The notes under the pieces were generated by a model. The model saw only the letters and a list, made by a program, of their open reading frames with translations. It was not told where the DNA came from and made no database searches. The position numbers and the translations under genes were made by a program. 64,000 nucleotides of DNA from Amyloporia xantha (lineage: Eukaryota > Basidiomycota > Agaricomycetes > Polyporales > Adustoporiaceae): assembly GCA_036971615.1 (NCBI GenBank), contig JAYKKR010000040.1, forward strand, positions 62,001-126,000. Reading direction: 5' to 3'. Below are positions 23,335 to 32,848 of the stretch, piece after piece (position 1 is the first letter of the stretch; each line of letters begins with the position of its first letter).

Positions 23335-24732
23335 ATGTCTTCTCGTTCAGCCACCCCTGCTTCGACGCCTTCGCTCGTCAACCGCCGCCTCGCCTCTCTG
23401 CTGGTGATTCTCGAGGCTCCGCCGGCCGCCGACGCCACGCTCGATGTGGTCGAAGAGTGGGCGCAAGACTTGTCGCCTCTCGTCGTAAGTTGCTCGTAGT
23501 CTGCATAATTCGACTAACCGTTTGTTTTCGGCCAGCTCGCCTATCGCAAGGCTCTGGGCGCCATCCGTGACGAAGAGACGGAGCTACGTATCGCCGCTGC
23601 CGTCAAGCAGCTCGCCGAGCGGGCGTCGGAGTCTTGGGTGGAGTGGGCGCGCGGTGACTGGCCTGAGCTCGCGACCGCCATCGATACCGAGGTCGGACGA
23701 CGCGCTGAAGAGCAGAAGCGCCTTGCCGAGGAGGAAGCACGACGCGCCGAAGAGGCTGAGAAGCGTGCGAAAGCCGCCGAAGACCGCCGCCTTGAAGTCG
23801 AGCGGCGTCGAAAGGACGAAGAGGACCGTCGCAAGCAGGCTGCCGAAGACGAGCGTCGCGAACAAGAGGCCGCCGACGAGGAGTTGGCGAAGATCGCGGC
23901 CGCTGAGGGACTCATCCCTGACCCCGCACCCGCCGGTGCCAACAAGGGGAAAGGGCGCGCGAAGGCCGACGATGAGGTCATCGAGTTGTCGGACGACCCC
24001 TCGGTTGTAAGTTTTCTCTTCGCTGTCGTCTGGATTGCTAATTTCTCTTTCGTAGAAGACTCCGCGGATGCTCGAACGTCCGTTCGCGCTGACGGAGGTC
24101 GATATGGCCGCCGTTGCGCTCGCGAAGCGTCAGGCCGGGCAGAAGGTAAGCTCGATTCTCCGTCGAAGCTGTTCGATGCTAACTTCTCGATAGTGTGATC
24201 GTTGCGCCGGCTACCGCTCGGCCCCGGTCGAGTGCGTGTGGGTCGAGAACGCCACGACTTGCGAGAGGTGCGCGCAGTCCCAGCAGGGATGTTACTTCGA
24301 CAAGGTGTCTGTGCTTGGCAAGACAAAGAAAACGCGCGGCGGGGGAGCAGTCACAAAAAGCGCAGTAGGTTGTTTCCTCTGGGTGTCCTGATGTTGGCTA
24401 ACGTTGTAGTAGTTCGGCCGCCCTCTCCCGTGGCTTCGGTCGCGGAATCGAGTGGTTCGAAGAAGCGTCGAGTCGACGAGACTCCGCGCCCGTCACTGCG
24501 ACTGCCGCTCGATGGGGCCGGCCGCCTTGGTCTGGAACAGGACGACCTTGATGCGCTCGGCCTTGACGCCGAGTCTCGGGGGATCATTCGCGTCATCCGC
24601 GAGGAGCGCGCTTTCATCGCTCGCCGTCGAGCACTCCTTCACGATATGGACCTCGACCTCCAGGAGATGGAGAAGACCGCGCTTGCTAACGGAGGAATCG
24701 GGTTCGTCCGCGGGGCTGTCGACGAGGACTAG
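23335..24732 (+). CDS. Antisense accessory gene of the Ty3 element: Cys6-cluster, coiled-coil protein, 402 aa
   Basis: Five exons (23335-23484, 23536-24006, 24056-24145, 24194-24368, 24410-24732) add up to 403 codons including stop with no frame break. The N-terminus is an alpha-helical domain of about 100 residues; residues 100-170 are a highly charged coiled coil rich in Glu/Arg/Ala; then an acidic ELSDD motif; then a cysteine cluster (24194-24292) CX2CX9CX8CX2CX6C resembling a Zn2Cys6 domain with a stretched first loop; then KKRR and a final helical region. It is probably a nuclear DNA-binding protein. The layout resembles gene E of the host KDZ element, although I see no clear sequence identity. 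It is convergent with pol (stop to stop 468 bp). Unlike gag and pol its frame is intact. Confidence 0.85.
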
Positions 24733-25199
24733 GCGATGTCGCAGGTCGTATCGTGGCGTAGTCGTAGTCGTAGAAACATCCGCGTAAATTAGTTGAATGA
24801 AAATTGTGGCCTTATGGCCTAGACGAAACCCAGCGCGAACTAAGAGAACGAAATGGAATGAAAATAAGCGTGTTCGAAGCAAGTCGTAATATGATCGAAG
24901 GAAATAGGTGAAATCGAAACGTTCGTAGAGGAAGAACATAAGGACTTAATGAAAATATAGGCTCAGTTTGTCATCACAGCCTAGGAGGACTCGTCTAAGG
25001 TGAGCCTCCGCGCAACGGTCGAATCGAAGCGTTCGTAGAACGTTGAAGCGATATCGCGACTTTATCGAGTTGAATCGTGGTATTCGTACATGGAAAGATC
25101 TAAATCGTAGGAGAAAATCAAGCATATAGCGTAACATGAGTGCAGAAACGGAGAGAAGAAAGTACGCATCGTGTTGTACAAGTAAGAATGGGAGAACCT
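24733..25199. other. Spacer between the antisense gene and pol
   Basis: AT-richer than its surroundings, with no gene. It must hold the 3' ends of two convergent transcripts. Confidence 0.5.
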
Positions 25200-27173
25200 C
25201 TATTCGTCGTGTTCTTCGGCCTCTTCGACTTCATCGTCGTCGTCGTCGCCGAGAGAATTCGATAGTTCGAGTTCTCGAAGGCGCTCTGTCGAGACATCTT
25301 CGAGATCTTCGGGAATTGGGATGGATTTTCGAGCGAAATACGGGATGACGCGGAATGCTGCGATAGGTCGATCAAGGACTGTACCGTCGAGCTCGCACAC
25401 GATGTACGCGCCGCCCTTGTTGCGCGAGACAACGATGAGGGGGCCTAGGTATCGCGGGCGCATCTTGCGGTTGAGGGACTTCTCGATCTTCGTGTTGCGT
25501 ATGAGCACTAGGGCTCCGCGCTTGAAGTCGAAATTCTGGATCGAGTGTTCGTGCTCCTTTTCGAAGCGAATTGCTGCCGTTCGACGTGCTTCGTAAACCT
25601 TCGAATGGAGTTCGGTGACTTGCTCGACGCGTTTCTGGAGCGCGATGGCTCTTCGGGCGATGAGGTCGGTCGTAGAAAGAATCGAGGTTGGCGGGGGTTG
25701 GAGATACGTTGCTTCGACGATGTCGAGGGGAATGAGGGGATGGGTGCCCGTAACAGCGAAGTAGGGTGAGCAGCCCATGCGTCGTCGAGTCGTGATGCGC
25801 TCGGACCAAAAGACGAAATACGCAGCTTGGGACCACTTCTTCTCATCTCCGTCGGCTGTCTTGAAGAGAGCTTGCCGTGTGCTGAAGTGCGGACGTTCGA
25901 CGAGACCGTTCGCTCTCGAATTGTACCCGCTGATTCGAATATGATTGATATGGTACTTCTTCGAAAGGTAGTCGGCCGCCTTGATGAACGCCGTACCGTT
26001 GTCGGTGACGATCTCGCTGAGCGCGCCCCATCGACAGAGGATGTCTTCGAAGATCCAGTCGGCGAGGGCCTTCGCTGTCTCTTTTCGAAGCATTCGAAAC
26101 TCGGGGTAAGTCGTGAGCGAGCATCTACCTTGTACCAAGTACTTGTATCCGCCGGACGCAGGCATGTGCATTGTGTCGATGTGAATTTTCGCGAAGATCG
26201 GGGCTGGTACTGCGACGGTCGGAGGAATGAGGATTTGTCGAACTTGTCGAGACTGGCAGATATGGCACGATCGAACGAACCAAGCGATGTCGGCGTAGTG
26301 GAACGGCCACCAAAATCGCTCGTTGACGAAGGCTCGCGTCGCGTAGATTCCTCGATGCGCGGTACGGTCGTGGCATTCTCGAAGGATTCGAAGTCGATCG
26401 CCGGGCTTGACGACTAGTTTGTGTGCGCCGTGGCTGTCTTTGCGCCAGAGGGTGTCGTTGTCGAGGAAGAACTGCATGCAATACTTGATAAACCCTTCGT
26501 AGACGCTGTCGGAGATGTCGTCGGGCTTCGCTAGCGTTCGATGGAACTCGAGGACATCGTCGAGCTTCGCGTCGGCGAGTTGCGCTTGCTCCGATCGAGG
26601 CACTAGCTCGTAGCTATCCTCCTCCTTATTGAAATCTGAGCCGTCCTCGGCTCTGTCATTGGTTAAGATGGCAAGCGAAGGGACGGGTGGGAGGGGCTGA
26701 ATCTGGTGAACGAAAGAGTGCATCTGGTCGATCCAATCGTCGAACTCTTCGTCGACTTCGTCTTCGATAATATCGCCGGGCTGAGCTGTGCGTCGGGAGA
26801 GGCCGTCGGGGCCGTGCATCGTACCGGGGACGTGGACTAGCGTGAAGTGGAATGTGAGAATCGAAACGATCCAGCGGTTGATACTCGCGCTGGGTGCTAT
26901 GTCGGGGTTCTTTAGCATACCCTTGATATACCGCGCATCGACTTCGACGATTAAATTTCGAACGCCGATGAGGTACAGTCGAAGGGATCGAAGCGCACGA
27001 AAGAGGCCGTAGATCTCGAGTTTGGGCTGCGAGAATCGACGTTCGCGGTCGTTTAACGTAATCGAGCCGAAACGGTTGTAGTATCGAATGCGGGTGTTGG
27101 CTTCGTCGCATTGGCACAGGTGATATCCGACGGCGATGAACGAGGTGTCGACTGCTAGTATGACGGGGAGGGG
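25200..27173 (-). CDS. Pol, second part: RNase H and integrase
   Basis: Continues the RT frame after a one-base shift in the run CGGGGAGGGGA (27164-27174). RNase H has the expected acidic residues in ILAVDTSFIAVGYHL, the LEIYGLFRAL helix, LIVEVDAR and HVPGTMHGPDGLS. The integrase has the HH-CC zinc finger (ECHDRTAHRG ... CHICQSRQ) and the DDE triad in IHIDTMHM, IVTDNGTAF and NGLVERPHF. After a GPLIVVSRNKGGAYIV segment, similar to the C-terminal module of related elements, the protein ends in an acidic tail (DDDDDEVEEAEEHDE). It acts in the particle and nucleus to degrade RNA template and insert cDNA. This half is one uninterrupted frame. Confidence 0.93.
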   Translation of the reverse strand, partial: PLPVILAVDTSFIAVGYHLCQCDEANTRIRYYNRFGSITLNDRERRFSQPKLEIYGLFRALRSLRLYLIGVRNLIVEVDARYIKGMLKNPDIAPSASINRWIVSILTFHFTLVHVPGTMHGPDGLSRRTAQPGDIIEDEVDEEFDDWIDQMHSFVHQIQPLPPVPSLAILTNDRAEDGSDFNKEEDSYELVPRSEQAQLADAKLDDVLEFHRTLAKPDDISDSVYEGFIKYCMQFFLDNDTLWRKDSHGAHKLVVKPGDRLRILRECHDRTAHRGIYATRAFVNERFWWPFHYADIAWFVRSCHICQSRQVRQILIPPTVAVPAPIFAKIHIDTMHMPASGGYKYLVQGRCSLTTYPEFRMLRKETAKALADWIFEDILCRWGALSEIVTDNGTAFIKAADYLSKKYHINHIRISGYNSRANGLVERPHFSTRQALFKTADGDEKKWSQAAYFVFWSERITTRRRMGCSPYFAVTGTHPLIPLDIVEATYLQPPPTSILSTTDLIARRAIALQKRVEQVTELHSKVYEARRTAAIRFEKEHEHSIQNFDFKRGALVLIRNTKIEKSLNRKMRPRYLGPLIVVSRNKGGAYIVCELDGTVLDRPIAAFRVIPYFARKSIPIPEDLEDVSTERLRELELSNSLGDDDDDEVEEAEEHDE
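26617..26653 (-). promoter_or_regulatory. Candidate central polypurine tract with hairpin inside pol
   Basis: AATAAGGAGGAGGA on the minus strand (plus 26617-26630) followed by a 6-bp stem hairpin GAGCCG-tcct-CGGCTC (26638-26653). It duplicates the arrangement beside the 3' LTR, with about 28 of 33 bases identical and stem changes that keep pairing. It lies in the linker between RNase H and integrase, encoding EDGSDFNKEED. Confidence 0.45.
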
Positions 27174-28609
27174 AATCGTAATTGATTGCTCGAAGTGCGG
27201 GGGACGAGAGGAGAGCATCCTTGAGATCTTCCTGCGCCGCGATTTGCTCGGGACCGAACTCGAACTCGACGTCCTTCCTCGTGAGGCGTACGAGCGCGTC
27301 GGCGCGGTGAGCGAAGTTGCGGATGAAGATACGAACGACGCCGATGGTTCCGAGGAACGCTCGAACGTCGGAAAGTGTTGCGCAGGGACCCCAATTGCGT
27401 ATCGAAGCGACTCGAGAATCGTCGGGAAGGCGTCCTTGAGGAGTGCAGCGATGTCCCACCACCATGATTTCTCGAGCGATGAGGACACTCTTTACTCCGG
27501 AGAAGGTTCCTCCTGCGTAGCGCATTCGAGTGACGACGCGGTTCATATTCTCGAAGTGCTCCCACACGAATCGTCGAATGCCGTGGTTCGAAGGGAGCCG
27601 TTCGTCGTCGTAGTCTGATTCGGGACCTTTGACGGGAATGTCATCGACGTAGGGTACCGTGACGTGCGGGATTTCGGGCTGGAGGATGTAGGTGACGTCA
27701 TCGTGGAATATGGGGACCGAGTTCGTCCACCCCATCGGGAGTGTTACTAGCCGCATGGCTCCGTAGGGTGTCTGGAACGTCGTAAGGTCTCTCGAAGACT
27801 CCGCGATGAGTCGTTCGTCGTAGCCGACGTAGAGGTCGAGCATGCCGCCGCATGGTCTTCCTCCGAATTGTTCTGCGAGATATTCGGGCGTCGGCGGTAC
27901 ACCGGAATGCTGGATTGTGACTGCGTTGAGAGGCTCGAGCGAGTGAACGAGTCGAAGCGATTTGCCGTCCTTCTTTACGACACAGAACCATCGAGATCGA
28001 TACGACGAGTTCGAAGGCTCGTAGACTCCGGCGGCGATCTTTCGCTTGATCACCGCGCAGACTTCGTTGTAGATCCCGGGCGGAATGGGGATATTCTTCT
28101 GCACCCAGGGCGTGTGCGGAACGACGGGGAAGTCGACGGGAGGGAAGTACTCGGGCTTGAAACATCCTCGCTCGTCGTCGGTCCACGCGAAGGCTTCGTT
28201 GTGCAAGCACATGAAGTGGTGTAGGACTCGACGTTCGTCGGGAAGCAGGAAATCGCCATTGTGAAGCTTCTCGGTGGTTTCGAAGCGTTCGAGGGTGTAC
28301 CGACCGGTAGGTTTGAATGGCGGGGGGTCGGTCGAGAGCTTAGGCATGATGGATAGAGGGTCGCCCTTGATGTCCCGAAGTATTCGAAATTGTTCGGGGA
28401 CGGCACCAAGGACGGGTCGGGTCTTGAGAGCGACGGGCTTGTACTTCTTCTTCGTTGCGGCGAGTATCTTGTGCGTCGAAGATGTCGAAGTCGAGGTCGT
28501 CGTAGGAAAGGGGAGAATCGAGTTGGAGAACTGGGAGAGGGACTTCGTCGGGACGGGAGCGGACGGAGTCGAAGCGAACGGAGCTGAAAATAGAAGAGTC
28601 GAAGCCCAC
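27164..28609 (-). CDS. Pol, first part: reverse transcriptase
   Basis: The main frame begins at 28347 (MPKLSTDPPPFKP), but coding similarity extends to a linker frame at about 28609-28400, so the junction with protease needs a further shift. The RT has KKDGKSLRLVHSLEPLN (fingers), the first catalytic Asp in MLDLYVGYDER, TLPMGWTNSVPIF and the YVDD box in VPYVDDIPV. LSDVRAFLGTIGVVRIFIRNFA leads to the connection domain. The sequence matches my memory of a family of gypsy elements common in Agaricomycetes. It copies element RNA into cDNA within virus-like particles. Confidence 0.92.
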
Positions 28610-28827
28610 GTCGAAGCGTTCGACGGGGCGGCATTAGAAGCTGTAGTGTCCGAAGCGTAGAGAGACTGTAAATATGATGAGACGGAGGTACATGGAGGTA
28701 CATGCGGAGAGATAAAGAGATGAGACTGCGTTCGGAATAGAAGAATTAATCGGCGAGACGAAGGAAATTTCTGGCTTTACCCCATCGTAGTCGATGACTA
28801 GCGCGGCTTCTCCTTGATCATGGGGAA

Positions 28828-30340
28828 TCAATTCCTTGAAGCGAGAAAATGCGATTTGCGACACCCGAAAGGATGCTGCTGGCTTCGCGATCTTCCTCGC
28901 GCGTACGTCGGAATCGTGACGGTTTCGCCGGTGTTCGGACACAAGATCGTGATGGTCTGGTTCTCGTCGGCGAAGTTCTTGACGACGCTCTGCGTGAGCA
29001 CGTCGAAGGGTCGGCCGAGGAGAATGTCGTAGGCTGCATTGCGAATAACGTGAGCCTGGAGGTATAGAACGATCTCACCGATACGGAAAGGAACGTTTCG
29101 AACGAGGCCCAACGATCGGTCTACCTCGCCGTTCGCCGATTGCATGTTTAGCTGAATGGTCGGGTCGAAGAGGAGGTTGAGGCCGAGACAGATCTCTTCT
29201 GACATTGCGACGATTTGCGAGCCGGGATCGACGATGCACTCGATTTGCTCCTTGTTGTCGATCAGAGCGATGATCGAACGGATCGCGTTCGAATCCCGGG
29301 CGACAGTAAATTCTGCGGGATATTCGCCTTGGGGGACATGCTTCAAGTACGTTTCGTAGGGTCGGGGACGATCGTAGCACCGGGTTCCAGCGTCGCGCCC
29401 GAACACGAAAGCTGGTTGATCGAGATCACCTCGTCTTCGGCGACTTCTACGATGTGGGCTGACGCGACGGGTTCCGTCGAGACTCGCTTCGGGGTGACGG
29501 CGTCGCGGTACTTGGTTCGAACGTCCGGCGCGATCGAAAGAAGCTCTTCGGGGGTCAGCGTGACGAACTGCGACTTCATCGAACGCTGAAAGATCTCCTC
29601 GGCGAGCTTCGGCTGGATAATAGGGACGATGGTCTTGTACGCAGGTTCCTTGCCCTTGTCGTTCGAGGGCTTCGGCGGTGTTGCGGTTTCGAACGTTCGG
29701 CGGGGCGTAGGTTGCGTCGCGAGCGTTGGCGAAGGGATGTACTGGTGGTGCTGTCGTAGTAGGATGCGAAGTTGACTGCGTAGATGGTGAAGATGGCGCG
29801 GGTGATGCTGCTGGTATTGTCGGAGGCGGGGCCGTGCTTGTTGAAGTGCTCGAGGGTGCCGCCGCTTCCTTCGATGTACCCGATCCCGAGGCTTCCGCGT
29901 TCTTCGGGACCGCCGTCGTCGTAGGCTTCTTCCGCTGGAGAATCTCGACGCCGTCGAAGACCTCCCTTCGCTTCCGAAGCTGGAGGAGTTCTCGTTCTAG
30001 CGCCTCGATCCTTCCGCTGGTGTTGAGCGTGAACGTCTGTACGGTCGATCGGTCGTCGATCTCGAAGAGCATTGTCGGAGCGGCGGGTGCTGCGGGATTT
30101 CTTCGATGCCATTCGTATATTCGATCTCGTATTGTGAGACCAGGGATCGTTCGAGGGCAGAAGCTACCGTTCGGGAGGACGATCTTGCCTTCGGTGTTCC
30201 GCTTGCACTTGCCTTCCCGAATGTCGATTGCCGCGAACTCGCAGGTGCCTACCCTGCAGCCACGATTGCCGCAGTAGTGGCATGTCTGCTCGGTTTCGCC
30301 GTTCTCGTGGACGTGGACGTGAGCGGCGGCTTGTTGTCTC
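28828..30340 (-). CDS. Gag zinc knuckle and aspartic protease
   Basis: After the gag frame stops, another frame holds CHYCGNRGCRVGTC (about 30256-30297), a CX2CX4CX4C variant in which the usual His is Cys, then NTEGKIVLPNGSFCPR and IYEWHRRNP. A Pro/Ser/Thr linker follows. The middle section (29343-29650) lies in another frame and returns near 29350, where DPYETYLKHVPQGEY appears after a missing base. The protease has the active-site triad as DPGS in ECIVDPGSQIVAMSEE and the ILLGRPF flap-end motif. DPGS rather than DTGS is, as I recall, usual in this family. Two compensating frame shifts near 29690 and 29350 suggest a damaged or mis-sequenced copy. Confidence 0.85.
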
Positions 30341-31757
30341 GGGCGGGGGCGTGGTTGTGCGTAGCATGCGCCGTTGGCTGGATGAGCGTCGCGATCGTCT
30401 TCGACAGGCTCTCGATGATCATCGAGATGTCTTCGGTCTTGATCATCCCGGGGGGCACCGTGGTAGAAGCGTTCGATGTCGAGGCGATTGGCTGGTTAGC
30501 CGCTGTCGTAGGGGTGCTCGAAGTACCGTGTAAAATGAAAGTCGCCGCCGCGTGAATTTCTGCCATGGTGTACGGGTCGTCGGCGTAGTGATCGGGGTGC
30601 TTGAGATGGAGTCGAGTCTCGAGCCGCGTGAGCAACGCTGGCTGGAACCCTCGAAGGAATGCGCGGCTTTGTTCGATAGTAGAGAGACGGTTCTGTGCGA
30701 TGAGATGTTTCGTAATGGCCATGAAGTCGCGGTAGTAGCAGCCTAGATCTGCCGCGTTGTGAATCCCGATACGAGCGCGTTCTCCGATGAGCTGATCCAT
30801 ATCTGCCAACGACCATTTCCGCGTGTCGTCGGCGCCAGGATAGAGTGCTCGTACGTCTGCTTTCCATTCGTTGTAGCTCTTGTTTACGTCGACGAAGGAC
30901 TCGATGGTTTCCCACAAGTCGGCGACGTCGATCGAAGGGTACCGAATGGCCCACTGTTTCTTGGCCGCGTTGTCGGTAATCTGACACCGGGCGAACAACG
31001 CCTCGAGATCCTGGAAGTAACGCCGAAGCGAACGGACTTCCGACGGGTCGAAGCTCGGTGCCGTCGAATGACCGCGCGGGGGCATCAACGGTGGGTTCGC
31101 GTTCTGACTCATGTTCGTAGTGTTAGAAGTAGGAGCTGGGTTCGAAGAGGATCCGGGAACTGGGGGTACTACTGGAGCGGGGTTCGAAGAGGACGCGGTA
31201 GAAGTCGAAGGATTCGTTGGTGCGAGCGGTGCGGGGTTGGAGTTCGAAGCTGCGTTCGAAGGTGCAGATGCTGGCGGAGGTGCCAGGTTGGATGTAGGTA
31301 CGACGGGAAGCCGCGAAGAAGATGCGATAGACGATGGCTGAGCGTGAGCTCGAAAAGAAGACGGAGTCGGAAGTACGAGATTCGAAGTTGACGAGATGGG
31401 ATCCTCGGGTTCGGGCGAAGATCCGGATTGATCGAAAAGATCGGGAGACGAGGTAGCGTAGTCGGAAGTAGTGAGGCCTAGAAGCTCGGGGGACGAAGTG
31501 CGTTCTTCGGAGGTCGAAGGGATCGGTTCTTCGTCGAAGTCGTCCTGGAGTTCTTGGTCGATCTCGTCTTCTTCGTCGCGGTCGAAGTTACCGGGAATTG
31601 TCGGAGAGGGAGTCGAGAGTGTTCGAGAGGTGCTGTCGAGGTTTTCGCTGGCGCTGCGACTAGCAGCCTCACGCGCTTGCGAGCGGGTGAGTACTGGAGA
31701 CGTTTTCGGAAACCCGAAAGCGGCGAATTCTTGCCTGAAATCCCCTCGCGGTGGGCT
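30249..31757 (-). CDS. Gag (capsid) of the Ty3 element
   Basis: The longest Met-started frame is 31112-30249 (287 aa), but the same frame is open without stop from the PBS region at about 31757, reading an acidic Ser-rich N-terminus (RSQAREAASRS ... DEEDEIDQELQDDFDEE). No ATG was found in that extension, so initiation is unresolved. The capsid region contains LRRYFQDLEALFARCQ, KKQWAIRYPSID, the W-rich YNEWKADVRALYPGADD and a region ending FLRGFQPALLTRLETRL, typical of retrotransposon gag proteins. It forms the particle shell. The frame ends at 30249, just before the zinc knuckle in another frame. Confidence 0.88.
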   Translation of the reverse strand, partial: SPPRGDFRQEFAAFGFPKTSPVLTRSQAREAASRSASENLDSTSRTLSTPSPTIPGNFDRDEEDEIDQELQDDFDEEPIPSTSEERTSSPELLGLTTSDYATSSPDLFDQSGSSPEPEDPISSTSNLVLPTPSSFRAHAQPSSIASSSRLPVVPTSNLAPPPASAPSNAASNSNPAPLAPTNPSTSTASSSNPAPVVPPVPGSSSNPAPTSNTTNMSQNANPPLMPPRGHSTAPSFDPSEVRSLRRYFQDLEALFARCQITDNAAKKQWAIRYPSIDVADLWETIESFVDVNKSYNEWKADVRALYPGADDTRKWSLADMDQLIGERARIGIHNAADLGCYYRDFMAITKHLIAQNRLSTIEQSRAFLRGFQPALLTRLETRLHLKHPDHYADDPYTMAEIHAAATFILHGTSSTPTTAANQPIASTSNASTTVPPGMIKTEDISMIIESLSKTIATLIQPTAHATHNHAPARDNKPPLTSTSTRTAKPSRHATTAAIVAAG

Positions 31758-31760
31758 CCA
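31741..31760 (-). promoter_or_regulatory. Primer binding site
   Basis: Reading the minus strand, TGGAGCCCACCGCG begins 4 nt after the 5' LTR end. TGG pairs with the CCA end of a tRNA. I could not name the tRNA: its acceptor end would read GTGGGCTCCA with U at position 73. Confidence 0.65.
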
Positions 31761-31764
31761 GAAA

Positions 31765-32844
31765 TGATACGACCTACGAAACCCTAACCCCTAACCTGGG
31801 TGCGACCTAAAGGGACTAGAGAGACGGATTATAGTCTAAGTGAGAGGGGAGTTAGCAGCAAGGTGTCCCGCGGTTCGAGTGAACACGAGAAACGCCTTCG
31901 AAGATGGTACGAACGCTAGGGAAACTTACGATGTAGCTCGACACGTCGTCGAAGCTACTCGAAGGCTGGGTAGTTAGCGGGGATCGGTAGACAATCGAAG
32001 CTCGATAGAGCTCTTCGATGTATTGTAGAAGGAATAGAAATGCTTCGAGAGGGAGGACTTAGCTAGAACGCGGTTCGAGGCGCAACGCAGTTCTTCGATG
32101 GTAATCGAAGGCGATCGTAGGATCAAAGGTTCGTTGAGACGGTATCGACGCAGTGACGAGGTTTCGAAGTAAACGCAGCGCAGACGAAGTAACGCAGTGA
32201 ACGCAGTAGAAGACTTTAGACGCAGGGCGAACTCGACTTATGAGCTCTGAACTCGAGGGGGAAAAGGAACTTTCATTTGAGAGAGAAATACGACAGATTT
32301 TATACTACGAAACAGAACGCTACGACTATCGAGAGTGGCACACTAGTACGAGTGGCTTTGCATTGTCCTACACGAGTCCACCTCACCGAGTGGCACGTAT
32401 CGAGGCCATCGGTCGAGTGACGTCATGCCGAACGCGGAGATGAAGGGAAACATACGATACACCTCGGACCGATATCCGCCTTCGAAGGCACGCCGCGAGG
32501 CTCGGTACCTATTCGGGAAAGACCGGACGCGTCGGTGTGGCACGAAGCGATGCACGCGTTGGACGAGCGGCGTCGAGTGGCACCATTGTCCGCCGGATGC
32601 GGGAGATGGTCCTGGATCTGAGGGAGAAGCCTCGGGACGACCGCGCCGAGCTTCGAGCAAGCGTAGCGAACAGTCGAAGACATCGAAGAGTGTCGAAGGG
32701 TACTGAGCGTCGGGGGTCACATGCGTAGCATCGAAGAACGTCGAAGGCGAAATCGAAGGCTTGGGTGAGTGAGCCGAAGTGCCGGGCGGGATGCGATTAC
32801 CGAAAAGAGCTGGATCGGGGCCCAGAGGGGCTTGGCGCCTATCA
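31765..32844 (-). repeat. 5' LTR (right copy)
   Basis: 1080 bp, starts TGATAC and ends CTATCA on the plus strand. It is identical to the left copy except for the two single-base indels. In element orientation it drives transcription towards lower coordinates. Confidence 0.95.
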
Positions 32845-32848
32845 GCGG
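32845..32848. repeat. Right target-site duplication of the Ty3 element
   Basis: GCGG, matching 22013-22016. Four bases, one less than the usual five for Ty3 elements. Confidence 0.7.

Larger units (their letters stand above)
22017..32844 (-). mobile_element. Ty3/gypsy LTR retrotransposon, 10.8 kb, with an antisense accessory gene
   Basis: Two 1080-bp LTRs beginning TGATA and ending TATCA flank gag, protease, RT-RNase H and integrase, all read on the minus strand; the 5' LTR is therefore the right-hand one. PBS and polypurine tract sit at the expected inner edges. The order (protease, RT, RNase H, integrase) is that of Ty3/gypsy (Metaviridae). The LTRs differ only by two single-base indels (T3/T2 at 22615 and 32363; G4/G5 at 22965 and 32712), so insertion was recent. 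It lies inside the TET/JBP gene of the KDZ element. Its coding frames contain at least four single-base shifts. Confidence 0.95.

Noticed and set aside
27164..27174. Programmed frameshift between RT and RNase H
   Set aside because: The shift lies in a C/G run within a continuous enzyme module where related elements, as I recall, have one frame; a one-base indel or sequencing error is simpler.
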